Assembly: GCA_017937655.1 (NCBI GenBank) | Contig: JAGBDE010000008.1 | Span: 1-64,000 of the forward strand | DNA length: 64,000 bases | Direction of reading: 5' to 3' | Origin: Clostridia bacterium | GTDB taxonomy: Bacteria; Bacillota; Clostridia; Christensenellales; Aristaeellaceae | Shown: one piece after another, positions 35,928-44,448 of the stretch | Numbering within the stretch: the first letter of the stretch is position 1 | Layout: each line of letters starts with the position of its first letter | Program-made: the position numbers and the translations under genes | Notes under the pieces: model-generated | The model's database searches: none | The model's input: the letters and a program-made list of their open reading frames with translations, nothing else | Told to the model about the DNA's origin: nothing

Positions 35928-37067
35928 ATGAGAATTCAGAACGGCCTGCTGATCACCATTGAAAACGGACGCTTTGAGCATGGTTATGTGGACTTTGAAA
36001 ACGGCGTCATCACGGCCTTTGGCGACATGGCCACCGCCGCCCCCTACGACGGCGAGGTGCTGGACGCCGAGGGCGGCTACATCATGCCCGGCCTGATGGA
36101 CGCCCACACCCACATCGGTATTTCCGAGGAAGGCATGCGCTGGGAGGGCGAGGACTGCAACGAGACCACCGCCCCCACCACCCCGGACATGCGTGTCACC
36201 GACGGCATTAACCCGCTGGACATCGCCATTCCCAAGGCCCGCCGCGCCGGCATCACCAGCGTGGTGGTGGCCCCCGGCTCCACCAATATCATCGGCGGAC
36301 AGGCCGCCGTCATCAAGCTGTGCAAGGCCTTCAATGTGGACGATATGGTGGTGAAGGCTCCCTGTGCCATCAAGTGCGCCACCGGCGAAAACCCCAAGCG
36401 CAACTACGGCGAAAACAAGGGTCGCTCCCCCATGACCCGCATGGCCACCGCCGCCATCTTCCGCAAGACCCTGGAAAACGCCCGCCGCTACATGCAGAAA
36501 AAAGAGGCCGGCGAGGACGTGTATGATCCCGAGATGGACGCGCTGATTCCCCTCCTCAAGCGAGAGATTCCCGCCCATGTGCACGCCCATCGTGCCGACG
36601 ACATCCTGACCGCCCTGCGCATCGCCAAGGAGTTTGACCTGCGCATCTCCACCGTGCATACCACTGGCGGCGCCACCGTCATCCCAGAAATTGCCAAGGC
36701 GGGCATCATCCCCATCATGGGTCCCTGCATCGGCCCGGCCGGCAAGCCGGAGACCGTGGGTGGCGACCTGGCCATGGCCAAGGACCTGGAGGCCGCCGGC
36801 GTGGAGTTTGCCCTCTGCACCGACCACGACGTCATCGCCCTGTGGCAGCTGCCCTACCTTAGCGGCATCACCGTCCGGGAAGGCCTCAGCGAGGACGCCG
36901 CGTTCCGCTCCATCACCATCAATGCCGCCAAGGCTGCCGGTGTGGACGACCGTCTGGGTTCCATCGCCCTGGGCAAGGACGCGGACATCGTGGTGTTCAC
37001 GGGCCACCCCTTCCACTACCTGACCAAGACCCGCGCCGTGTTTATCAACGGCAAACGGGAGGACTAA
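35928..37067 (+). CDS. Metal-dependent amidohydrolase (imidazolonepropionase/dipeptidase-like)
   Basis: 379 residues from the ATG at 35928 behind GATTGGAGG. Amidohydrolase-superfamily barrel with metal motifs MDAHTHIGI, HVHAHRADDI, TVHTTGG and the catalytic Asp in CTDHDVIALW, and a C-terminal sandwich strand LGSIALGKDADIVVFTGHP. Such proteins hydrolyse cyclic amides or dipeptides such as Xaa-Pro or D-aminoacyl compounds. Cytosolic. It probably processes the transporter's cargo. Confidence 0.85.
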   Translation: MRIQNGLLITIENGRFEHGYVDFENGVITAFGDMATAAPYDGEVLDAEGGYIMPGLMDAHTHIGISEEGMRWEGEDCNETTAPTTPDMRVTDGINPLDIAIPKARRAGITSVVVAPGSTNIIGGQAAVIKLCKAFNVDDMVVKAPCAIKCATGENPKRNYGENKGRSPMTRMATAAIFRKTLENARRYMQKKEAGEDVYDPEMDALIPLLKREIPAHVHAHRADDILTALRIAKEFDLRISTVHTTGGATVIPEIAKAGIIPIMGPCIGPAGKPETVGGDLAMAKDLEAAGVEFALCTDHDVIALWQLPYLSGITVREGLSEDAAFRSITINAAKAAGVDDRLGSIALGKDADIVVFTGHPFHYLTKTRAVFINGKRED

Positions 37068-37073
37068 GCTACC

Positions 37074-38246
37074 ATGAAGGATATTCTTGCTATGAGCCGC
37101 AGTGTTCTGGAGGAAACCGTTCAGCTGCGCCGCAAACTGCATCAATTCCCGGAACTTTCAGGCGAGGAGCATCAAACCCTCGCCTTTCTCCGTTCTTATC
37201 TGGACGGCCTGTCCATCCCCTATGAGACCTGTTCCAACGGCGGCATCTGCGCCAAAATCGGCCGGGGCGACCGGGCCGTGGGCCTCCGGGCCGACGTGGA
37301 CGCGCTGCCCATTCAGGAGCAGACCGGCCTCCCCTATGCCTCTCAAAACCCGGGGGTGATGCACGCCTGCGGCCACGATGTGCACACCGCCGTGCTCCTG
37401 GGCGTGGCAAAGCTGCTCAAATCCATGGAGGATGAGCTTCCCGGCATGGTGAAGCTGTTTTTCCAGCCCGCAGAGGAAACCGTGGGCGGCGCGAAGACCA
37501 TGGTGGAAGAAGGCTGCATGACCCATCCGCCTGTGGACGCGGTGCTGGCCCTCCACGTGGATCCCACCCTGCCGGTAGGCACCGCCTCTTTCCTGCCGGG
37601 CAAGATGAACGCCGCGGTCATTGAGCTGGACATCACCGTTCGGGGCAAGAGCTGCCACGGCGCACACCCGGAGATGGGCGTGGACGCCATCGTGACGGCG
37701 GCCCAGATCGTGACCGCCCTGCAGACCATCCCCAGCCGGTTCACCGCGCCCACCACGCCGGTGGTGGTGACCATCGGTAGCATTCACGGCGGCACGGGCC
37801 GGAACATCGTGGCGGGCGAAGTGCAGCTGACCGGCACCGTCCGGGTGCTGGACAATGAAACCGGCGACGCGGTCAAGCGGCTTATCCGCCAAATCGCCCA
37901 AAACACCGCTGCCGCCTTTGGCGCTGAGGCCGACGTTTCCCTTACGGACGATTACCCTGCCCTCATCAACGATTCCGCTCTGACCCACCAGATGGCCGGC
38001 CTGGCCCGGCAGCTGCTGGGCGAAAAGAGCGTCGTGCTCTGCGATACCCCCAGCATGGGCGCGGACGATTTTGCGTATTTCTCCGGCGCGGCCCGGGGCT
38101 GTTATTTCAATATCGGTACCCTGGGAGCCGGGCAGGAGGGCCAGTCCCTCCACAGCGAGTTTTTCGCCCCGGACGAGGGCTGCATCCTGACCGGCCTGAC
38201 CCTTCTGACCGCAGGCGTGCTGAGCCAGTTGGAGGGAAAGCCATGA
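37074..38246 (+). CDS. M20 family amidohydrolase/carboxypeptidase
   Basis: 390 residues. MHACGHDVHTAVLLG, PAEETVGGAKTMVEEG, ALHVDP and the dimerisation domain (SCHGAHPEMGVDAI) are those of N-acyl-amino acid or IAA-amino-acid hydrolases (M20D). It would release free amino acids from acylated or peptide forms in the cytosol. ATGA overlap with alanine racemase shows coupling. Substrate unknown; a D-amino-acid derivative is attractive given the next gene. Confidence 0.9.
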   Translation: MKDILAMSRSVLEETVQLRRKLHQFPELSGEEHQTLAFLRSYLDGLSIPYETCSNGGICAKIGRGDRAVGLRADVDALPIQEQTGLPYASQNPGVMHACGHDVHTAVLLGVAKLLKSMEDELPGMVKLFFQPAEETVGGAKTMVEEGCMTHPPVDAVLALHVDPTLPVGTASFLPGKMNAAVIELDITVRGKSCHGAHPEMGVDAIVTAAQIVTALQTIPSRFTAPTTPVVVTIGSIHGGTGRNIVAGEVQLTGTVRVLDNETGDAVKRLIRQIAQNTAAAFGAEADVSLTDDYPALINDSALTHQMAGLARQLLGEKSVVLCDTPSMGADDFAYFSGAARGCYFNIGTLGAGQEGQSLHSEFFAPDEGCILTGLTLLTAGVLSQLEGKP

Positions 38247-39337
38247 TCATCGGCGATACCACCATCCACATCTCCCTGAAAAAGCTGGCGGCCAATCTTG
38301 CGGCGGTGAAAAACATGGCAGGCCCGGAAGTTGCCGTGATGGCCGTGGTCAAGGCCAACGGCTACGGCCACGGAGCCGTGGAGATCGCCCGGACGCTGCT
38401 GGACGGCGGCGCGGCCTACCTGGCTGTGGCCCGGCTGGAGGAGGCCCTCTCCCTGCGGGCAGCCTACCCGGACGCGCCCCTGTTTGTGCTGGGGTACACG
38501 CCGGATCACCTGCTGGAAACCGCCGTGGAAAACCGCATCACCCTGACCATCTTTACCCTGCATCAGGCCCGGCTTTTGAGCCGCTGCGCCGCTGGCCTCG
38601 GCACCCACGCCGTCGTCCACCTGAAGGTGGAGACCGGCTTCAACCGCCTGGGCACGGACGATATCCCGGAAATGCAGCAGATCCTCCATCTGCCAGGCCT
38701 CCAGGTGGAGGGCATCTACTCCCACCTGGCCCTGCGGGATCGCCCCAGCGACGAAGCGCAGCTGAGCCGTTTCCTTCATGTGGTGGACGCGCTGGAGGCG
38801 GACGGATTTTCCTTCCGGTATAAGCACATTGCGGACAGCATCGCCGCGGCGGATTACCCGGACTTCCGGCTCAACATGATCCGCCCCGGCGCGGTGCTCT
38901 ACGGCATGAAGGGCTTCGAGTCCGACGCTTTGACCGTGCAGCCCGTCATGAGCATGCATACCCGCATTGCCCGGCTGCGGAAAATTGGCCCCGGAGAAGG
39001 CGTGGGCTACGATCTTCTCTGGCAGGCGGAGCGGGAGAGCGTCATTGCCACGCTGCCCTTCGGCTACGCGGACGGCGTGCCCCGGAGCCTTGGCGGCAAG
39101 GGGTACGTGACCATCCGCGGGGTGAAATGCCCGCTGGTGGGCATCATGTGCATGGATCAGTGCGTGGCCGACGTGACCGACGTTCCCGGCGTCCGCGAGG
39201 GCGACGAGGTAACCATCTACGGCGACGGCACAAACAGCACCCTTTCCGTTACGGAAGCCGCCCGGCTGGCGGGCTGCAACCGCAACGAGATCCTCTGCCG
39301 CCTGACCCAGCGACCCGCCCGCATCTACGAAGAATAA
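38243..39337 (+). CDS. alr: Alanine racemase
   Basis: 364 residues. PLP lysine in AVMAVVKANGYGHGAVE, catalytic Tyr in GYADGVPRSLGG, and the VGIMCMDQCVADVTD motif of fold III alanine racemases. It interconverts L- and D-alanine for cell wall or catabolism. Placement as the last gene of a peptide-import operon, overlapping the M20 gene, suggests use in D-amino-acid peptide catabolism rather than only wall synthesis; that is inference. Confidence 0.95.
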   Translation: MIIGDTTIHISLKKLAANLAAVKNMAGPEVAVMAVVKANGYGHGAVEIARTLLDGGAAYLAVARLEEALSLRAAYPDAPLFVLGYTPDHLLETAVENRITLTIFTLHQARLLSRCAAGLGTHAVVHLKVETGFNRLGTDDIPEMQQILHLPGLQVEGIYSHLALRDRPSDEAQLSRFLHVVDALEADGFSFRYKHIADSIAAADYPDFRLNMIRPGAVLYGMKGFESDALTVQPVMSMHTRIARLRKIGPGEGVGYDLLWQAERESVIATLPFGYADGVPRSLGGKGYVTIRGVKCPLVGIMCMDQCVADVTDVPGVREGDEVTIYGDGTNSTLSVTEAARLAGCNRNEILCRLTQRPARIYEE

Positions 39338-39341
39338 TTGC

Positions 39342-39376
39342 AGCCGCTTCTCCCTCAAAAGGGCGGAGCGGCTTTT
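39342..39376 (+). terminator. Terminator of the peptide operon
   Basis: AGCCGCT / AGCGGCT outer stem with inner CCC/GGG pairing, then TTT, 4 bp after the alanine racemase stop. Confidence 0.8.
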
Positions 39377-39407
39377 CAAATAACATCCACGAAAAATGCA
39401 AAACCTC

Positions 39408-39435
39408 TTGCGCCGGAAACAAACCGGAGTATAAT
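39408..39435 (+). promoter_or_regulatory. Promoter of the MATE gene
   Basis: TTGCGC, 16 bp, TATAAT. The ribosome site AGGAGG is 40 bp further on. Confidence 0.6.
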
Positions 39436-39484
39436 AATCCTCGTGTCAAAAAACGGCCGTTATCAGCCTTTTTCAGGAGGAACC

Positions 39485-40852
39485 ATGCGCAAGTCCAACA
39501 CTCTCAACATGACCGAGGGCAACCCCAGCAGGCTGCTTGTCATGTTTGCCCTGCCCATGCTCATCGGCAATCTGTTTCAGCAGGCGTACAACCTGGTGGA
39601 CTCCATTATTGTGGGCAAGTTTGTGGGTGCGTCGGCCCTGGCTGCCGTGGGCGCCACCGGCTCCATCAGCTTCCTGTTTTTCTCCGTGTGTAACGGCATC
39701 GGCTCCGGCAGCGGCATCGTCACCAGCCAGTATTTCGGCGCAGGCGACCCCATCCGGGTCAAGCGGGCCATTGCCAACTCCGCCTATATCATGTTTTCCG
39801 CCGCTCTGGTGATGGGCCTGGCCGCCTTCTTTGCCGCGCCCACGCTGCTGAAAGTGATGGGCACCCCGGCGGACATCCTGGCCGACTCCACCACCTACAT
39901 GCGCATGAGCTGCCTGGGCGTGCCGCTGGTGGCCGTGTACAACTATTCCTCCTCCATGCTCCGGGCCCTGGGCGATTCCCGCACGCCCCTGTATTTCCTG
40001 ATTTTTTCCTGCTTTCTGAACATCATAATGGACATCCTGTTCGTATACGTGTTTGGCATGGGCGTGTTCGGCGCGGCCCTTGCCACCATCATCGCCCAAG
40101 TGATCGCCGGTCTTGGCTGCCTCAGCTACGCCATGCGCCGCAACCCCTACTTCATGCTTTCCAAAGAGGACTGGAAAATCGACCGGGAGGTCATCCGCAA
40201 GTCCATCAAGCTGGGCCTGCCTCTGGCCATGCAGTGGTCCCTGATCGCCATTTCCTCCACCGCTTTGCAGACCTTCACCAACTCCTTCGGCACCGCTGCG
40301 GTGGCCGCCTTCACCGCCACCAACCGCATCGAGACCCTGGTGCAGCAGCCCTACGGCTCCCTGTCCTCCGCCATGGCCACCTACGCCGGACAGAACTACG
40401 GCGCCAAGCGGATGGACCGGGTCAAAATGGGCCTGAAGCACGGCATGGCCATGTCCGCCATCTTTTCCCTGTTTATGCTGATTGTTCTGCAGCTGTTCAG
40501 CAGCCAGATCATCACCTTCTTTGTGGACGATCCGGAAGTGATCCACATCGGCGGCACAGCCCTCAAGATCACTAGCTGGCTGTACATTTTCCTGGGCACC
40601 ATCTACATGACCCGGGGTATCCTCAACGGCGTAGGCGACGCGCTTTTCGCCTTCATCAACGGCATTGTGGAAATGCTCTGCCGCATTTTCCTGCCCATGC
40701 TGCTGGTACTGATCCCCACCGTGGGCCTGTGGGGCATCTGGTGGACGGCGGGCCTGACCTGGTTCATCAGCGCCGCCTTCTGCCTGCTGAGGTACTGGTC
40801 CTGGCGCAAGAAGGCCGCCATTCCCGCCGAAGCGGAAATCCAAGCAGAATAA
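39485..40852 (+). CDS. MATE family efflux transporter
   Basis: 455 residues, twelve helices in two MatE halves. Start at 39485 follows CAGGAGGAACC. Signatures: LPMLIGNLFQQAYNLVDSIIVGKFVGASALAAVGATGS and, in the second half, MQWSLIAISSTALQTFTNSFGTAAVAAFTATNRIE. It would export drugs or metabolites using a sodium or proton gradient. Single-gene unit. Substrate unknown. Confidence 0.95.
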   Translation: MRKSNTLNMTEGNPSRLLVMFALPMLIGNLFQQAYNLVDSIIVGKFVGASALAAVGATGSISFLFFSVCNGIGSGSGIVTSQYFGAGDPIRVKRAIANSAYIMFSAALVMGLAAFFAAPTLLKVMGTPADILADSTTYMRMSCLGVPLVAVYNYSSSMLRALGDSRTPLYFLIFSCFLNIIMDILFVYVFGMGVFGAALATIIAQVIAGLGCLSYAMRRNPYFMLSKEDWKIDREVIRKSIKLGLPLAMQWSLIAISSTALQTFTNSFGTAAVAAFTATNRIETLVQQPYGSLSSAMATYAGQNYGAKRMDRVKMGLKHGMAMSAIFSLFMLIVLQLFSSQIITFFVDDPEVIHIGGTALKITSWLYIFLGTIYMTRGILNGVGDALFAFINGIVEMLCRIFLPMLLVLIPTVGLWGIWWTAGLTWFISAAFCLLRYWSWRKKAAIPAEAEIQAE

Positions 40853-40858
40853 CAAAAC

Positions 40859-40889
40859 CGGGACGCGATCGCTCGCGTCCCGCTTTTTT
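40859..40889. terminator. Bidirectional terminator
   Basis: CGGGACGCGA-TCGC-TCGCGTCCCG, perfect 10-bp stem, followed by CTTTTTT; between convergent MATE and YjbR genes. Confidence 0.9.
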
Positions 40890-41250
40890 ATTCCCCGGCC
40901 AGGATCTCGGCCTGCTTTTTCTTGCTGAACCCTGCCAGAATCAAGTGGTAGGACTTATCCAGCAATTCCTTCAGCAGCTCGTCCGGCACCGCGCCGTCCG
41001 GCCGGATGGAATTCCAATGAACTTTGTTCATGTAGTGGCCGGGGTAGATGTCCTGGTACTGCCGACGCAAAAGCTCGCCCTCTTCAGGCTTCAGCTTCAG
41101 CGTGATGCAATAGGGCACGTCCTGCTCATCCAGGCACACCGCCGCAAACATTTTCTCGCCGATCATGTACCGGATCCAGTTCCAGTTTTCCCGGTTTTGG
41201 CTGACGCCCTTTTTGGCCATCAGGTATTCGTCAATCCAGGGATATCTCAT
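40888..41250 (-). CDS. MmcQ/YjbR family protein
   Basis: 120 residues. The pattern GEKMFAAVCL...ITLKLKPEEGELLRRQYQDIYPGHYMNKVHWNSI and PDELLKELLDKSYHLI is the MmcQ/YjbR family, a CyaY-like fold of unknown biochemical role. It is last in the minus-strand sugar operon, 6 bp after the GH18 gene. Confidence 0.9.
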   Translation of the reverse strand: MRYPWIDEYLMAKKGVSQNRENWNWIRYMIGEKMFAAVCLDEQDVPYCITLKLKPEEGELLRRQYQDIYPGHYMNKVHWNSIRPDGAVPDELLKELLDKSYHLILAGFSKKKQAEILAGE

Positions 41251-41256
41251 GGCGCA

Positions 41257-42237
41257 TCACTCCTGTTTCCCTGCCAGATACGGCAGCAGCCGATGTTTCC
41301 TGTCGTGGTTCAGTTCCCAGATGATGACCCCGCCCAGGCCCGCCGTTTCAATGAAGCGGCGCTTTTCTGCAAGGGAACGGGGATCGTCGCCGGAGAGGAC
41401 GGAACCGTCCTGCTCATACCAGGCGGCTTTGGCCTGATCGTCCCAGCGGTACTCCCATTTGTCGTCCAGATCATCCGCGCCCATATTCCTGCCTTTTTTG
41501 CCATAGGTTTTTCCGAAAGGTTCAGGCAGCGATGCGCCCTCAAAGGCATGGAAATAGAACGCCGCGCCCAGCAGCAGCTTTTCCTTGGGCACGCCTGCTG
41601 ATGCAAAATCCGCCGCTGACTTTTCCGCGCTGTAGGCGGCGCTCATGGCGCTGCGCAGGTTGGTCACATGGCCGACCCTGTCCTCCATGCTCATGTCATA
41701 GGTCATCAGGTTGACGGTGTCCAGGGAGGGCAACACCTGCTGCCACAGGTAATCCCCCGTGCGGCTGGCCCCCACGGCGATGGACTGCTCGTAATACCGC
41801 CCGGTTTTGCGGCCCAAATCGTCCAGTTTCCTACGCATCAGCACAAGAAACTCCGACATATTCGCCGGGTCATCGGGGGATGCGGCGATGCCCGCCATGT
41901 CCGATCCGGGGTATTCCCAGTCCCAGTCGATGCCCGTCAAATGCAGGGTTTCCACCACATGGACGGCGGACTGAGCCAGCATTTCCCGGCCCTCAGCAGT
42001 GGCAACAGCGGGCGAGAAGCCGTCCGCGCCCCATCCGCCTACGGACAGATTTACCTTCAGCCCGGGGAAATCTGCCTGCAGTTTGCGCAGCCGATCCAGC
42101 TGCTTCAGGTGGCTGATGCTCACCCTGCCGTCCACCACATGCCCGAAGGAATAGTTCACATGGGTCAGGCAGGCCGCCTCCCGGGGCGACAGATCCTGAT
42201 GAAAGGCCCAGTCGGAAATATAGGCTTCAATTTTCAT
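41257..42237 (-). CDS. Cytosolic GH18-family glycosidase
   Basis: 326 residues from the ATG at 42237 behind GAGGACGGC. Barrel strands HVNYSFGHVV, VNLSVGGWGADGF, and the catalytic strand LTGIDWDWEYPG, which keeps DxDxE (the usual first Asp of DGxDxDxE is Thr), plus LMTYDMS. GH18 covers chitinases and endo-N-acetylglucosaminidases. It has no signal peptide, so it may act on imported GlcNAc-containing oligosaccharides. Starts 10 bp after the aldolase stop. Confidence 0.85.
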   Translation of the reverse strand: MKIEAYISDWAFHQDLSPREAACLTHVNYSFGHVVDGRVSISHLKQLDRLRKLQADFPGLKVNLSVGGWGADGFSPAVATAEGREMLAQSAVHVVETLHLTGIDWDWEYPGSDMAGIAASPDDPANMSEFLVLMRRKLDDLGRKTGRYYEQSIAVGASRTGDYLWQQVLPSLDTVNLMTYDMSMEDRVGHVTNLRSAMSAAYSAEKSAADFASAGVPKEKLLLGAAFYFHAFEGASLPEPFGKTYGKKGRNMGADDLDDKWEYRWDDQAKAAWYEQDGSVLSGDDPRSLAEKRRFIETAGLGGVIIWELNHDRKHRLLPYLAGKQE

Positions 42238-42247
42238 GCCGTCCTCC

Positions 42248-43093
42248 TCAGGCCTTCCCCACGCTGCCAAAGAGGCGCATCTTCTCCGCCACCACCCGCT
42301 TCATGGCGGCGATCTCATAGGGAATGAGGCCCATCATGGTCTTTGCGCCCGCGGCGATGCCTTCTTCCACGCCAGCCTTGCCGGCCTTGTCGATGTCCGT
42401 GAAGATGTTGACCTTGCACACGCCCTGCTGAACGGCTGTGCGGAAGTCGTCATCAGAAAGGCCGCTGCCGCCGTGAAGCACCAAGGGCAGCCCCGTGGCT
42501 TCCCGGATGTCCGCGATGCGCTGGAAGTCCAGCTTGGGCGGGAACTTGTAGTCGCCGTGGGCGTTGCCCACCGCCACCGCCAGCGCGTCCACCTGGGTGC
42601 GCCGGGCAAAGTCCGCCGCCATGGCAACGTCGGTGTAGAAATCGCTGGGGTTTTCCAGCTTGCCGTCGCCCTCGTTGTCGCCCACATGGCCCAGCTCGCC
42701 CTCCACGGTCACGTTCATGGCGTGGCAGATCTTCACCATCTCGGCCACCTTGGCCACGTTGTCTTCGTAGCCCTCGGTGGAGCAGTCATACATGACCGAG
42801 GTAAAGCCCAGCTGCAGGGCCTCCATGCACTTTTCAAAGGTCAGGCCGTGGTCGTAATGGACGCAGACCGGCACTTTGGCCTTGCGGGCCATGGGCAGCA
42901 GGTACTCGGACACCCGCTCTAGGCTCATGGCGGGCAGCAGCACCTGGGCCGTGCCCACGATGACCGGCGCGTTCAGCTCCTCCGCCGTCTCGATGACCGC
43001 CCGGGCCATCTCCACGTTGACCGCGTTGAAAAATCCCACGCCGTACTTCCCGGCCATGGCCCCATTCAGAATTTCCTTCATGTTTACAAGCAT
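42248..43093 (-). CDS. Class II (zinc) aldolase, ketose-bisphosphate type
   Basis: 281 residues. Zn ligands in VCVHYDHGLT, VEGELGHVG, GNAHGDYKF and LVLHGGSGL are those of the fructose/tagatose-bisphosphate aldolase family. Cleaves a ketose phosphate into dihydroxyacetone phosphate and an aldehyde. It lies 10 bp after the PfkB kinase gene and downstream of xylose isomerase, so its substrate could be a pentulose phosphate (see findings). Substrate not readable from the sequence alone. Confidence 0.9.
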   Translation of the reverse strand: MLVNMKEILNGAMAGKYGVGFFNAVNVEMARAVIETAEELNAPVIVGTAQVLLPAMSLERVSEYLLPMARKAKVPVCVHYDHGLTFEKCMEALQLGFTSVMYDCSTEGYEDNVAKVAEMVKICHAMNVTVEGELGHVGDNEGDGKLENPSDFYTDVAMAADFARRTQVDALAVAVGNAHGDYKFPPKLDFQRIADIREATGLPLVLHGGSGLSDDDFRTAVQQGVCKVNIFTDIDKAGKAGVEEGIAAGAKTMMGLIPYEIAAMKRVVAEKMRLFGSVGKA

Positions 43094-43103
43094 TGTTTAT
43101 CCC

Positions 43104-44216
43104 TCACATCGTTTCCCAGCCGGAAGCAATCCGCGCTTCCAGTTCGCTGAGTTGTTTCAGTCCGCTCAAAGCGTCGTAGGCGGTGACTGCGCAGGCGCCC
43201 TCTGCTGCGGCCAATGCTGCGCACTGGGCAGGCGCTTTGCCCTGGGCAGCCGCCATCAAAAAAGCGGCGATGCTGGTATCCCCCGCGCCGGTGCCGGACA
43301 GCACCTGATCGGCCCGAAAGCAGGGCTGCACGCCCTCCGCACTTGCCCAGAGCGACGCATCCAGCTCCAGCCGATCGCCCACCTGCGCCATGGCGGACGC
43401 ATCTGCCGTGCGGTAGTACATGCCGCTGAGGCCGCATTTGATCAGCACGGCCTTGCAGCCCATGGCCAGGCATTTGTCCGCCAGGGGCTTCACGTCCCGT
43501 TCCATGCTGAGGTGGGTGGACATATCGCCGCCCAGGGCCGCCAGCCGGTCATAGGCAGGCCGATCCAGCATGAAGCACAGTTCCTCAAAGCTGGGCACAA
43601 AGAAGTCCGTCCAGGGCAAGACCCCCGACAGGATCTGCTGCCAGTCCTCCCGGCCCTCCTCGCTGTTGGGGTCCACCGCCGCCAGATCCAGGCTGGTGGC
43701 GATGCCCCTTTCCTTCATCCGCCGGAAGATGGCGGTCAGCTCCGCGCCGCCGTTTTGGTAGATTTTCTTCATCAGCGGCGGATAACCGAAGTGGAACAGG
43801 GCTGCATCTGCCAGGGCCTCCTCCGGGATGTCCGCGTTGGAGAAGGTATCGTTGGCGCCGGGATTATGCAGGAAAATCCGGTCGATGCCCGGCACCGCCA
43901 GCACCACGGAGTAGGAGGTGGAGCTGCCCTCGTCCACGATCAAGCCCCCTGCGCCGTACCCGGCAAGGATGCTTTCCACCATGGAACCGAAGGCGTCGCC
44001 GCCCACCTTGCCCATCAGCTGCACGTCCGCGCCCAGAATTTTCAGGGCCAGGCCGGTGTTGGCCACGCTGCCGCCGGTGTGCACGTCCGCTTCCTTCATA
44101 TGGATCAGCTTGCCCGGTTCCAGCACCTGGGCGATGTTCTCCGCCCGGAGCTGGCTGGGAAACACAGGCGTAATATCCAGGCAGATATGGCCCGCTGCAA
44201 TGATTTTCTTATTCAT
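43104..44216 (-). CDS. PfkB family sugar kinase
   Basis: 370 residues; the ATG at 44216 follows CAAAGGAGAAACTTCC. PfkB signatures: N-terminal AAGHICLDITPVF, HTGGSVANTGLALKILGADV and the ATP-site LSGTGAGDTSIAAFL with catalytic Asp. Longer than typical ribokinase (about 310). It phosphorylates a sugar in the cytosol. Between xylose isomerase and aldolase genes, its substrate might be D-xylulose, but ribokinase, fructokinase or tagatose-6-phosphate kinase activity are alternatives. Confidence 0.9.
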   Translation of the reverse strand: MNKKIIAAGHICLDITPVFPSQLRAENIAQVLEPGKLIHMKEADVHTGGSVANTGLALKILGADVQLMGKVGGDAFGSMVESILAGYGAGGLIVDEGSSTSYSVVLAVPGIDRIFLHNPGANDTFSNADIPEEALADAALFHFGYPPLMKKIYQNGGAELTAIFRRMKERGIATSLDLAAVDPNSEEGREDWQQILSGVLPWTDFFVPSFEELCFMLDRPAYDRLAALGGDMSTHLSMERDVKPLADKCLAMGCKAVLIKCGLSGMYYRTADASAMAQVGDRLELDASLWASAEGVQPCFRADQVLSGTGAGDTSIAAFLMAAAQGKAPAQCAALAAAEGACAVTAYDALSGLKQLSELEARIASGWETM

Positions 44217-44448
44217 CGGAAGTTTCTCCTTTGGAGAAAGGCCCCCACTAAGGGTCTCGGGCTGCCAATCAATCCATGCGTTTCGAGCAAACCTGCACAT
44301 CTTGCGCTTTCGGCGCTCGCTGTGCTTGCTAAAAACGCTGCGGCGTAAGGTTTGTGGGCTCTGCCCACACCCGGCAGGAGGCAGTGCCTCCTGCACCTCC
44401 ACCATTTTTGTCAGCCCAAAGCCCTGTTGCGGGAGCCTTTGGTTTGCA
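44217..44448. repeat. Intercistronic region with REP-like palindromes
   Basis: No gene. Two adjacent perfect hairpins: TGTGGGC-TCT-GCCCACA (44353-44369) and GCAGGAGGC-AGT-GCCTCCTGC (44374-44394). They resemble the extragenic palindromic repeats common in Clostridia genomes and lie between xylose isomerase and the kinase gene. They may stabilise or attenuate the message. Confidence 0.55.
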
